From Flavobacteriales bacterium (GTDB lineage Bacteria > Bacteroidota > Bacteroidia > Flavobacteriales_F > PHOS-HE28), in contig JAHCIA010000001.1 of assembly GCA_026129465.1 (NCBI GenBank), forward strand, positions 257,964 through 321,963: a stretch of 64,000 nt of DNA, read 5' to 3'. A model generated the notes under the pieces. The model ran no database searches, had not been told where the DNA came from, and saw only the letters and a list, made by a program, of their open reading frames with translations. Made by a program: the position numbers and the translations under genes. Within the stretch, counting starts at the first letter, position 1. Every line of letters starts with the position of its first letter. Positions 14,960 to 23,332 of the stretch are shown here, piece after piece.

Positions 14960-17089
14960 TCAGCGGCCCACCACCAGCTTGGTGGCGCCCGAGCCGGCTT
15001 CGTTCTCCGCGCGGAGGATGTACATGCCATGGCTCAAGCCCAGTGCTTCGGCACTGAGGTCGATGCCCGCTCCGCCCAAGGGGGCGAAGACGTTGCTGTA
15101 CACCAGCGCACCACGCAGGTCCTGGATCATCACACGCGTGGCGTGCTGGTCCAGTCCATGCACCTGCAGGGTGAAGTGGTCGTTGGTGGGGTTGGGGAAG
15201 AGGGCCACCGGGTTGTTGGCGCCGATCTCGTCCAGGCCCACCGGGCCACCCACATAGATGTCGTCCACATAAAGGTCACCGGCGAACTCGCTGGAGACGA
15301 AGCGGAACTTGAAGCGCACGTTGTTGGTGAGGACGCTGCCAGGCAGGCTCACCACACGCTGCTTCCAAACCAACGGACCGGAGCTGTTGCCATTGGTCAC
15401 CAGGTCCTGGTTGGCACCCTGGTTCTGCACGGTGGTGCGCAACTGCCAAGTGCGGCCGCAATCGGTGGAGGAGTATACCTCCAAGCGGTCGGTCACCAGC
15501 GCGACATCCGCGGCGAGCGTGCTGTAAGAGTACCAGAAGGAGAATTGGCCTGCGCCCAGACCGCTGAGGTTCAACGGCGGCGACACCATCTCATCGATGT
15601 CGTTGACGTTGTCCGGGTTCAGCAGGTTGAAGGGGTTGCGGTCGCCACTGTTGAGCTTCGCGCATGCGGTACCCGTGAAGCCCGCACCGGAGAAGCGGTT
15701 CCAGATGGTGTGGTTCAGGTCGTGGTTGTAGGGGAGGTAGGGGTTGAGCGAGTTGTTCGGCTCAAAGCTCTCCATGTAGGGCACCGACCAGGTCTCGTCA
15801 GAATTGCTGATCAGCACGGCGAATTCATCGGTCTTCGAGGATGAACCCTGGGCGTTGCTGGCCGTGAGGGTCACGGTCTTCCAGCCGGGGCTGCTGAAGG
15901 TGACCGTGGGGTTCTGGGCGTTGGAGGAGGAGGGGCTGCCATCCTGGAAGCTCCACTGCCAGTTGGTCACCTGGCCGCGGGTGCTGTTGTCCACGAAGCG
16001 CACCTGGGCGCCGGTGCAAGCCAGTGCGTTGAAGGGAACACCGGGGTTGTTGATGTCGCTCGCCGACACCGCGTAAAAGTCGGCCTCGGGGGCGCAGGTC
16101 TGCTGGTGACCATCCGCCACACCGGTGATGATCAGGTTCTGCTCGGACCACAATTCATTGCGCTGGGCGGTGGTGGTGTTCAAAGTGGCATGCATGCGCT
16201 CCACCTGTCCGATGGTGAACATGCGCGGGCAGCTGGAGTAGTCCAGATGGTTCTGGGAGTTCTCTTCCACGCCTTCCACGCAATCGATGCTGGCGGCGCC
16301 CAAACGGCACAGGAAGGAACCCTTGGTGATGGGGGTGTCCTCCACGCCGTCATCGCCACATACCACTCCGGGGTCGTTGGTGTCGCCCCATACGTGTGCC
16401 AGATTCATGGAGTGGCCGATCTCGTGGGTAAGCGTGCGGCCCAGATAGGGGTCGGTGACACCCACGGTGGTGTGGCGGATCATCACGCCGTCGAGGATCG
16501 AAAGGAAGCCTTCCGCGGCAGAGGGGTACAGCGCATAGCCCAACAGGCCCTGGCTGGGGAATTGACGGGTGACCCACACATTGAAATAGCGGTTGCGCGG
16601 CCACTGGCGCTGTTTGGCTTCGCTGCCTCCCAGCAGGGTCTGCACCGTCTGGATACGGTTGATGCCATTGGTGCAGTTGCCGAAGGGATCGACCGAGGGC
16701 AGCACGAAGCGCATCTGGGCATCACCGATGATGGCCTGGAACGCGGCGGTCACCTGGCTGATGTCGCTGTTCTGCGCACGGAAGTCCTGGTTGAGGCGGT
16801 CGATCTGGGCGTAGATCCGCTCGTTGGGCAGGTTTTCCTGGCCGCGCAGGTGCAGGATGTGGAAGACGATGGGAATGGTGTAGATCAATTCACCACCACG
16901 CCACTCGGCGCTGTTCTCCAACAATTCGCGGATCTCCTGCTCCGAAGCGTCCTGGATCGCGGCGATCCATGGGTGCTCCTGGAGGAGATGCTGGTGCACT
17001 TCGGTCGAGCCGCACCAATGCTCGGTCTGCTGGGCGGACACCGCCATTGAAAGCGCAGTGGCGTACAGGGCAAGTAGAGCTTTTCTCAT
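14960..17089 (-). CDS. secreted M43 (pappalysin-like) metalloprotease with PKD and T9SS sorting domains, copy 1
   Basis: A 709-residue secreted zinc protease. It has a signal peptide (cleavage near V-S-A-Q, residue 20), a propeptide, and a metzincin catalytic domain with H-E-I-G-H-x-x-N-L-A-H (222-232) and a later R-M-F Met-turn region. A PKD-type domain follows (about 355-420), then a jelly-roll-like region with a D-D-I-Y-V-G-G-P-V ending, then a T9SS type-A module (L-F-P-N-P-T-N-D-H-F, ending K-L-V-V-G-R). The start chosen is 17089; ATG 17095 is two codons upstream. It is a tandem paralogue of the next gene, close in length and domain order. It likely digests extracellular protein; the target is unknown. 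Confidence 0.9.
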   Translation of the reverse strand: MRKALLALYATALSMAVSAQQTEHWCGSTEVHQHLLQEHPWIAAIQDASEQEIRELLENSAEWRGGELIYTIPIVFHILHLRGQENLPNERIYAQIDRLNQDFRAQNSDISQVTAAFQAIIGDAQMRFVLPSVDPFGNCTNGINRIQTVQTLLGGSEAKQRQWPRNRYFNVWVTRQFPSQGLLGYALYPSAAEGFLSILDGVMIRHTTVGVTDPYLGRTLTHEIGHSMNLAHVWGDTNDPGVVCGDDGVEDTPITKGSFLCRLGAASIDCVEGVEENSQNHLDYSSCPRMFTIGQVERMHATLNTTTAQRNELWSEQNLIITGVADGHQQTCAPEADFYAVSASDINNPGVPFNALACTGAQVRFVDNSTRGQVTNWQWSFQDGSPSSSNAQNPTVTFSSPGWKTVTLTASNAQGSSSKTDEFAVLISNSDETWSVPYMESFEPNNSLNPYLPYNHDLNHTIWNRFSGAGFTGTACAKLNSGDRNPFNLLNPDNVNDIDEMVSPPLNLSGLGAGQFSFWYSYSTLAADVALVTDRLEVYSSTDCGRTWQLRTTVQNQGANQDLVTNGNSSGPLVWKQRVVSLPGSVLTNNVRFKFRFVSSEFAGDLYVDDIYVGGPVGLDEIGANNPVALFPNPTNDHFTLQVHGLDQHATRVMIQDLRGALVYSNVFAPLGGAGIDLSAEALGLSHGMYILRAENEAGSGATKLVVGR

Positions 17090-17135
17090 GGTCATTCAGG
17101 AAGGTGTGGATGTTGTTGGTCCCTCTCCGTGGCCC

Positions 17136-17143
17136 CTAAGATA
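17136..17143 (-). promoter_or_regulatory. -7-like promoter element, TATCTTAG
   Basis: One mismatch to TAnnTTTG, 46 nt before the copy 1 protease start. It indicates that copy 1 has its own promoter, separate from copy 2. Confidence 0.45.
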
Positions 17144-17317
17144 GGAGCGCGGTGAACATGGTCCCTGGTGACCTGGGACACCGAGGGCATCCCAGAGGTG
17201 TATATCCATTGGGATCCCGCAGGGTCCGCGTCCCAAGGGTTACCAATGGTCCAAAGGCCACAAGCGAAGGTCGGTCCTGTATATCCAGCCCGCGGATCGG
17301 CCGAAAAAATGTCCGCT

Positions 17318-19444
17318 TCAGCGACCCACCACCAGCTTCACCGTGCGGTCCGCGACCGCATTGGTGGCGCGCAGCAGGTAGAGACCTTCGGAAAGACCGA
17401 GGGACCGGGCGCTGAATTCGATGCCCATGCCGCCTTGAGGGGCATGCGCGCCCTGGTGTACCACCGCCCCGCGCAGGTCCGTGATCGTGACCATGGTGGC
17501 CTGGTCCCGCATGCCCGGTGCCCACAGCGTGAAGTGGTCGTTGGTGGGATTGGGGAAAAGCGCCAGGCCGGTGCCCTGCTCCAGTTCCTCCATACCCACC
17601 GGACCGCCGATGTAGATATCGTCGATGTAGAGATGGTTGGAGAATTCGCTGGAGATGAAACGGAACTTGAAGCGCACGTTGCTGGTGAGCAGGCTACCGG
17701 GCAGGTTGATGCTGCGGAAGCCCCACTGGCCGGGCCCCATGCTGTTGCCGTTGGTGATCAGGTTCTGGTTGGTGAGCGTGGCGCGCGACTGCCAGGTGCG
17801 GCCGCAGTCCGTGGAGGAGAAGACCTCCAGGCTCTCGGTCACATCCGCCAGGTCGGAGGCCATGGTGGAGTAGGAGTAGTGGAAGTTGAGCACGCCCGCC
17901 CCCAGGCCGCTCAGGTTCAGCGGCGGGGACACCATCTCATCGTAGTCGCGGTGGTTGCCGGGGTTGATGATGTTGAAGGGGTTGCGATCGCCGCTGTTGA
18001 GCCTGGCGCAGGCGCTGCCCGAATGGCCCGCGCCATTGAAGCGGTCCCACTTCGTGTGGTTCAGGTCGTGGTTGTAGGCCAGGTAAGGGTGCAGGGTGTT
18101 GCTCACCTCAAAGCTCTCCATGTAGGGCACCTGCCAGCCGTCGCCCGCGTTGCTGATGAGGACGGCGTTCTCGTCCACCTTGGTGGTGGTGCCATGGGCG
18201 TTGCCCACCACCAGGGTCACCTTCTTCCACCCGGGGCTGTCGTAGGTCACGGTGGGGTTCCGCTCGGTGCTGGTGGCCGGTGTGCCGCCCTCGAAGGTCC
18301 AGTTCCAGGTGGTTGCGAAGGCCTTGTGCGAGTTGTCCATGAAACGCACCTGGGCGCCGGTGCAGGAAAGGGCGTTGTATGGCACGGAGGGGTTGGTGAG
18401 GCTGCTGCCGACGAGGGCGTAAAAGTCCGCCTCGGGCGGGCAGGTGGCCTGGTGCCCTTCGGCCACGCCGGTAAGCATCAGGTTCTGCTCGGTCCACAGG
18501 TTGTTGCGTTGGGCGGTGGTGGCGAAGAGCGTGGCGCGCATGCGCTCGGCCTGGCCCTCGGTGAACATGCGCGAGCAGTACGAGTAGTCCATGTAATTCT
18601 GGTAGTTCTCGTAGATCTCCGGATCGCACACCTTGCTTGCCTCGGCGTTGGGGCAATTCGTGAAGCCTTTGGTGATCGGGGTGTCCTCCACGCCATCATC
18701 GCCGCACACCTGCCCAGGGGTGTTGTTGTCCCCCCAGACGTGTTGCAGGTTCAGGTAGTGCCCCACCTCGTGCGTGAGGGTGCGTGACGTGCCGATGGAA
18801 CTGGTGCCGATGCTGCCCGTGTAGTTCTGCAACATCATGATGCCGTCGAATATCTGCAGGAAGCCTTCCGCACTGGCAGGCAGGTAGGCGTATCCTGCCG
18901 CACCACCGATGAGGATGCGCGCCACCCACACGTTCAGATACCTGTCGCGTGGCCATTGGTTGGTCTTGGAACTGCTCTCGCCCAGGAAGGTCTGCACCGT
19001 GCGGATGCGGTCGATGCCGTTGTGGCAATTGCCATAGGGGTCCTTCGTGGGCAGGGCGAACTCGATGCGGCAATCGGCCGCAATGCCTTGGAAGGCGGGT
19101 ATCACCTGGCTGATGTCCGGGTTCAGCTTGCGGAAGTCCCGGTTGAGGACCACCATCTGATCGAGGATCTGCTCGTTGCTGATGTTCTCGGCACCGCCCT
19201 GGTGCAGGATGTGGAAAACGATGGGGATGGTGATGATCACCTCATCGTCGCGCAGGGTGGCGTTGTTCAGCATCAGCTCGCGGATCTCCGCCTCGCTGGC
19301 CGCCTCGATCTCGGCGATCCAGGGATATTGCTTCAGCAGTTCCTGTCGGATCTCGCTCGTGTGGCAGAGATGGGTCGCTTCCTGCGCTTTCGCGGCCAAG
19401 GCGGCGGTGACGGCCAGTGCGGCCAGGAGTACACGTGACATCAT
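17318..19444 (-). CDS. secreted M43 (pappalysin-like) metalloprotease with PKD and T9SS sorting domains, copy 2
   Basis: A 708-residue paralogue of the preceding gene. The signal peptide ends near A-K-A-Q (residue 21). The zinc site is H-E-V-G-H-Y-L-N-L-Q-H (225-235), with the same C-G-D-D-G-V-E-D-T-P segment after it and an S-R-M-F Met-turn region. PKD-like and jelly-roll regions and the C-terminal sorting module (L-F-P-N-P-T-N-D-H-F, ending K-L-V-V-G-R) follow in the same order as in copy 1. The copies differ most between the zinc site and the Met-turn, where cysteine spacing changes. Met at 19441 is an equal alternative start. A tandem gene duplication is the simple reading. Confidence 0.9.
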   Translation of the reverse strand: MMSRVLLAALAVTAALAAKAQEATHLCHTSEIRQELLKQYPWIAEIEAASEAEIRELMLNNATLRDDEVIITIPIVFHILHQGGAENISNEQILDQMVVLNRDFRKLNPDISQVIPAFQGIAADCRIEFALPTKDPYGNCHNGIDRIRTVQTFLGESSSKTNQWPRDRYLNVWVARILIGGAAGYAYLPASAEGFLQIFDGIMMLQNYTGSIGTSSIGTSRTLTHEVGHYLNLQHVWGDNNTPGQVCGDDGVEDTPITKGFTNCPNAEASKVCDPEIYENYQNYMDYSYCSRMFTEGQAERMRATLFATTAQRNNLWTEQNLMLTGVAEGHQATCPPEADFYALVGSSLTNPSVPYNALSCTGAQVRFMDNSHKAFATTWNWTFEGGTPATSTERNPTVTYDSPGWKKVTLVVGNAHGTTTKVDENAVLISNAGDGWQVPYMESFEVSNTLHPYLAYNHDLNHTKWDRFNGAGHSGSACARLNSGDRNPFNIINPGNHRDYDEMVSPPLNLSGLGAGVLNFHYSYSTMASDLADVTESLEVFSSTDCGRTWQSRATLTNQNLITNGNSMGPGQWGFRSINLPGSLLTSNVRFKFRFISSEFSNHLYIDDIYIGGPVGMEELEQGTGLALFPNPTNDHFTLWAPGMRDQATMVTITDLRGAVVHQGAHAPQGGMGIEFSARSLGLSEGLYLLRATNAVADRTVKLVVGR

Positions 19445-19482
19445 GTTGGACAGGTTTCGTTCGGTACGCGCGTCAAGGGGCC

Positions 19483-19490
19483 GCAAGGTA
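19483..19490 (-). promoter_or_regulatory. -7-like promoter element, TACCTTGC
   Basis: Fits TAnnTT followed by G-C, 38 nt before the copy 2 protease. The same octamer occurs before the gene at 45347. Confidence 0.45.
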
Positions 19491-19573
19491 GCCATGTGAA
19501 GGGAAGCCGGATGGCCCATGCTGCCACCGGTAACAGGAACACGGGCAACGGCGGATCGTTCAGGGCGATCGGG

Positions 19574-20764
19574 TCAGTGGCCGCTGGCGTCCAGCACCCC
19601 CAGAATGGTGTCGCAAGCCTGCCGCACCTCCTGTTCGGAGATGGTGAGCGGCGGAGCTATGCGGAAGGCCTCCGGGCAGGAGAGGAACCAGAAGGCGAGC
19701 ACGCCTTGGTACAGGCAGGCATGCACGGTGCGCTGTACCCGATCGGCATCGCCGAGGTCCATGGCCAGCATCAGGCCCTCGCCGCGCACTTCTCGGATGG
19801 CCGGGTGCTTCAGCCTTTCCTTGAAGAGCGCGCCCATGCGCCGGGCGTTTTCCGCCAAACGCTCCTCCTCCAGCACCTCCAGCGCGGCCAGCCCTGCTAC
19901 GCAGACCAAGGGGTGCCCGCCGAAAGTGGTGATGTGCCCCAGGACCGGGTCGTGCGTGAGCAGGTCCATCCGCTCGCGCGAGGCGACGAACGCGCCCATG
20001 GGCAGGCCGCCGCCCAGGGCCTTGCCCAGCACCAGGATGTCCGGCACCACGCCGCTGTGCTCGAAGGCGAAGCGTTTTCCCGTGCGCCCGAAGCCGGTCT
20101 GCACTTCATCGAACACGAGCAGGGCACCGGTGGCATCGCATCGTTCCCGCAGGGCCCGCAGCCAATGCGCATCGGGGACACGAACGCCCGCATCTCCTTG
20201 GATGGGTTCCACCACCACGGCCGCGGTGCCAGGACCGATCAGTGCCAAGCCCGTATGGCCATTGAATGGGATCTGCCGCACATCTGGCAGCAGCGGGCGG
20301 TTGCGGTACTTCTTGGTCTCGTTGTCCGTGAGGCTGAGCGAACCGTGCGTGCTCCCGTGATAGCTGCGGCGGCAGCCGATGAGTCCGGTGCGGCCGGTGA
20401 CCCGCTTGGCCAGCTTCAGGGCGGCCTCAATGGCCTCGGTACCGCTGTTCACGAAGTAGACCGCATCAAGCCCTTCAGGCAGCAGGCCGGTGAGCCGGTC
20501 CGCGAAGCGCACCTGCGGCTCCAGGTGGAACTCGCCATAGGGGATCACATGCAGGTAGCACTCGCCTTGTTCGCGGATCGCCGCCATCACCCGGGGATGC
20601 CGGTGGCCGGTGTTGTTCACCGCCAGGCCCGCCACCAGGTCCAGGTAGCGTTTCCCGTCGCGCGCCGTCAGCCAGCAGCCCTCCGCATGGACTATATCCA
20701 AGCCCAACGGATGTGGGCTGGTGCCGGCCAGACCGTGCGGGTGCGCGAATGGGGAGAAAGCCAT
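19574..20764 (-). CDS. class III PLP-dependent aminotransferase (acetylornithine/ornithine type)
   Basis: A 396-residue fold-type I aminotransferase. The PLP lysine is Lys248 in L-G-K-A-L-G-G-G-L-P, the cofactor aspartate is in F-D-E-V-Q-T-G (218-224), and the phosphate-binding N-S-G-T-E-A motif is at 106-111. Such enzymes transfer an omega-amino group from ornithine, acetylornithine, 4-aminobutyrate or similar donors. The exact substrate cannot be read from the motifs, and no arginine-pathway gene lies beside it. It ends a run of seven minus-strand genes, 41 nt after the Spy-like gene. Confidence 0.9.
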   Translation of the reverse strand: MAFSPFAHPHGLAGTSPHPLGLDIVHAEGCWLTARDGKRYLDLVAGLAVNNTGHRHPRVMAAIREQGECYLHVIPYGEFHLEPQVRFADRLTGLLPEGLDAVYFVNSGTEAIEAALKLAKRVTGRTGLIGCRRSYHGSTHGSLSLTDNETKKYRNRPLLPDVRQIPFNGHTGLALIGPGTAAVVVEPIQGDAGVRVPDAHWLRALRERCDATGALLVFDEVQTGFGRTGKRFAFEHSGVVPDILVLGKALGGGLPMGAFVASRERMDLLTHDPVLGHITTFGGHPLVCVAGLAALEVLEEERLAENARRMGALFKERLKHPAIREVRGEGLMLAMDLGDADRVQRTVHACLYQGVLAFWFLSCPEAFRIAPPLTISEQEVRQACDTILGVLDASGH

Positions 20765-20804
20765 GTGGGGACGAAGTTCGCCCCGGGCAGCCTAACAGCG
20801 ATGG

Positions 20805-21305
20805 TCAGCGCTTGTGCGGAGGTGGTCCTCTGCGCTCCTCCGGGCCAGGTCCGCCGCGCTCGCGGAAGCGGTGCAGCACTTCGCGGTTGAAATCGCGTTC
20901 GGCACGGTGCAGTTCCAGTGTGCGCGTGGCGCCGATGGCCTTGATGAACCGCTCCTGGTAGGTGCGTTCGAGATCCACCTCCTGCTGCCGGGTCTGAAGC
21001 CCTTTGGCGAGCGCGTCCTTCGCCTGCTGCTCGGTGGGTTTGTCGCCGAGTTTCTCGTGCGTCTCGCGCATCTGTTCTCGCAACGCATGGCGTGCGTCAT
21101 CGAACTCGTTGTAAAGCGGCCAGAATTGCTGCGCCTCCTCCACGCTGAAGCCGAGCTTGGTGGTGAGGTAGGCGGTCCTCTGGGCCTTGATCTCCTTGAG
21201 GCGCTCCGGGCTGGGCGGTGGCGGCGGACCGCCGGGTTGTGCGGTCACCGATGCCGAAGCGGTCAGCAACGCCGCGATCGCGAGGAAGTGGATGAAGGTT
21301 CTCAT
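20805..21305 (-). CDS. Spy/CpxP-like periplasmic protein
   Basis: A 166-residue exported protein with a signal peptide (T-A-Q, cleavage near residue 23), a proline run, then long helices rich in Glu, Gln and Arg, and a proline- and histidine-containing tail (P-P-P-H-K-R). This is the layout of periplasmic Spy/CpxP/ZraP-type chaperone-sensors. The V-E-E-A-Q-Q-F-W-P-L-Y segment recurs in Bacteroidota members encoded next to ECF sigma factors. Its ATG overlaps the stop of the anti-sigma-like gene. It may sense envelope damage or metal and feed back on the sigma factor; that role is inferred. Confidence 0.7.
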   Translation of the reverse strand: MRTFIHFLAIAALLTASASVTAQPGGPPPPPSPERLKEIKAQRTAYLTTKLGFSVEEAQQFWPLYNEFDDARHALREQMRETHEKLGDKPTEQQAKDALAKGLQTRQQEVDLERTYQERFIKAIGATRTLELHRAERDFNREVLHRFRERGGPGPEERRGPPPHKR

Positions 21306-21760
21306 GGTCGTTCGGTCAAGAGGTCAAGGGGCAGGTCAGTGGACAGCAGGTAATAGGCGATCTCGTCGTCGCTCCAGCCGACCGCCGCTTCCGCCATCAG
21401 GTCCTGGGGGTCATCGAACAGGTACCAGGCGTCCTCGATCCAGAGGTCCTGGTCGAATACTTCCTCATCCTGCGGTTCCGCCACATCACCATGGGCTGTT
21501 CCATCCGGCGACCAGGTGCGCAGCAGCAACAGGACCATCGCCGTGGCGATGCCGATGCCCGAGATGCGCCAGCCAGCACTTTGGAAGAGACGCGGCCAAG
21601 CCGATGATCGACCGCGTTCCACCACGGTGGCCTGCACCTGATGCGGGAAGCGCTCGAAGAAACCCTCCGGCACACGGAAGGGGTCGCGTCCATGCAATCG
21701 ATGCAGCGTGGGCGCACGTCCTTCGAGGTCCTCGTGTTCGCGGTGGTCGTCCATGGGCAT
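21302..21760 (-). CDS. putative anti-sigma factor-like single-pass membrane protein
   Basis: A 152-residue protein with a hydrophilic cytoplasmic N-terminus (P-E-G-F-F-E-R-F pattern common in Bacteroidota proteins downstream of ECF sigma genes), one membrane helix (about 68-84) and an acidic C-terminal region rich in Asp and Glu that would lie outside. No zinc-type H-x-x-x-C-x-x-C motif is seen. The position between an ECF sigma gene (24 nt upstream) and a Spy-like gene (overlapping) argues for a regulator of the sigma factor. The call rests on context more than on sequence. Confidence 0.55.
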   Translation of the reverse strand: MPMDDHREHEDLEGRAPTLHRLHGRDPFRVPEGFFERFPHQVQATVVERGRSSAWPRLFQSAGWRISGIGIATAMVLLLLRTWSPDGTAHGDVAEPQDEEVFDQDLWIEDAWYLFDDPQDLMAEAAVGWSDDEIAYYLLSTDLPLDLLTERP

Positions 21761-21784
21761 ATCGGGTCTATGACGCGTCCCCGC

Positions 21785-22342
21785 TCATTTGGTTCGATCG
21801 GTGGTCACCCATTCCTCCACCTTCTTCATGGCGATGTGATAGCTGCTCTTCAGTGCGCCCACGCTAGTGCCGGTGATGGCGCTCATCTCCTCGTACTTCA
21901 TCGCCTGGAAGTACCTCATGGTGAACACCGCGCGTTGCTTGTCGGGCAGGCGCATCACTGCGCGCTGGAGGCGTCTTTCGATCTCCTCACCGCTGAAATG
22001 TTCATCATGGTCCAGCGTGGCCGTGAGGCGTTCCAGCACCGCTTCCTGGTCCACGAAGAGGCCGCGGCGCAGACGGCGCAGGTGGTCCAGGCATTCGTTG
22101 TGGGCGATGCGGTAGATCCAGCTGAAGAGTTGCGCGTCTCCCCGGAAGCCGTCCAGCCCGTTCCAGGCCTTGATGAAGGTGTTCTGCAGCACGTCCTTGG
22201 CCTCGTCATGGTCGGTGACCATGCGGCGGATGAACGCATAGAGCCGCTGCTGGTGGCGCTTCACCAGCAGGTTGAAGCCGTAGTGCCGCGATCCCTCGGC
22301 GCGCAGCAGGTCCAGCAGTTCCTTGTCGGAGGCTTCTTCCAT
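21785..22342 (-). CDS. ECF-type RNA polymerase sigma factor
   Basis: A 185-residue sigma-70 family protein. Region 2 is clear (Q-R-L-Y-A-F-I-R-R-M-V, then D-V-L-Q-N-T-F-I-K-A-W, then S-W-I-Y-R-I-A-H-N), and region 4 follows (L-P-D-K-Q-R-A-V-F-T-M-R-Y, then Y-E-E-M-S-A-I-T-G-T-S). There is no region 3, as expected for ECF factors. The start at 22342 is 22 nt after the transketolase C stop; upstream codons in the same frame lie inside that gene. It probably drives its own operon with the anti-sigma-like and Spy-like genes. Confidence 0.92.
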   Translation of the reverse strand: MEEASDKELLDLLRAEGSRHYGFNLLVKRHQQRLYAFIRRMVTDHDEAKDVLQNTFIKAWNGLDGFRGDAQLFSWIYRIAHNECLDHLRRLRRGLFVDQEAVLERLTATLDHDEHFSGEEIERRLQRAVMRLPDKQRAVFTMRYFQAMKYEEMSAITGTSVGALKSSYHIAMKKVEEWVTTDRTK

Positions 22343-22364
22343 GTATCCTCCAGCGGCCCCAGGC

Positions 22365-23318
22365 TCACTTGCGGGCGATGGCCCGCCTGGCGGCGGCCAC
22401 CACGTCGGGCACGTCCAGCTTGTACTTGCGCAGCAGGTCTTCCGGTGTGCCGCTTTCGCCAAAAGTGTCCTGCACGGCCACGTATTCCAGTGGTGTGGGC
22501 GCGTGCATCGCCAGTGATTGCGCGATGGCGTCGCCCAGCCCACCGTGCCGGTTGTGTTCCTCGCAGCTCACCGCGCAACGGGTCTTGCGCACAGAGGCCA
22601 GGATGGCGGCCTCATCCAGCGGCTTGATGGTGTGCACGTTGATCACCTCCGCACGGATACCCTCCCCGGCCAGTTCCTCGGCGGCGCGCAGCGCGTTCCA
22701 CACCAGGTGGCCGCATGCGAAGAGACTCACATCGGCGCCTTCCACCAGCAGTTGTGCCTTGCCGATCTCGAAGGGCATGTCCTGGGGGATGAACACAGGC
22801 CACTTGGGCCGGCCGAAACGCAGGTAGACGGGACCTTCATGCGCGGCGATGGCCAGCGTGGCCTGTCGCGTCTGGTCGTGGTCGCAGGGTACCACCACGG
22901 TCATGCCTGGCAGCATGCGCATCAGCCCGATGTCCTCCAGGATCTGGTGCGTGGCGCCGTCTTCGCCCAGGGTGAGGCCCGCGTGGCTGGCGCAGATCTT
23001 CACGTTCTTGCCGGCGTAGGCGATGCTCTGGCGGATCTGGTCGTACACGCGGCCGGTGCTGAAATTGGCGAAGGTGCCGGTGAAGGGGATCTTGCCGCCG
23101 ATGGTGAGTCCCGCCGCGATGCCCATCATGTTGGCTTCGGCCACCCCCACTTGGATGAAGCGATCGGGGAACTCCTTCTCGAAGGCGTCCATCTTCAGCG
23201 AGCCGGTGAGGTCGGCGCACAGGGCCACCACATCGGGGTTGGTGCGGCCCAGTTCGAGCAGGCCGGCGCCGAAGCCGCTGCGGGTGTCCTTCTTGTCGCG
23301 TACGGGGTAGGTGCTCAT
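22365..23318 (-). CDS. transketolase, C-terminal subunit
   Basis: A 317-residue protein with the pyrimidine-binding and C-terminal domains of transketolase (D-L-T-G-S, then [22 protein letters not shown], and a C-terminal [11 protein letters not shown]). The catalytic Glu is in V-A-E-A-N-M. In the split form found in many Bacteroidota and archaea it pairs with a separate N-terminal subunit, here encoded at 24820-25668. Together they transfer two-carbon units in the pentose phosphate pathway. Unusually, a VWA gene lies between the two subunit genes. Confidence 0.92.
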   Translation of the reverse strand: MSTYPVRDKKDTRSGFGAGLLELGRTNPDVVALCADLTGSLKMDAFEKEFPDRFIQVGVAEANMMGIAAGLTIGGKIPFTGTFANFSTGRVYDQIRQSIAYAGKNVKICASHAGLTLGEDGATHQILEDIGLMRMLPGMTVVVPCDHDQTRQATLAIAAHEGPVYLRFGRPKWPVFIPQDMPFEIGKAQLLVEGADVSLFACGHLVWNALRAAEELAGEGIRAEVINVHTIKPLDEAAILASVRKTRCAVSCEEHNRHGGLGDAIAQSLAMHAPTPLEYVAVQDTFGESGTPEDLLRKYKLDVPDVVAAARRAIARK

Positions 23319-23332
23319 GGTGTGGGGTATGG

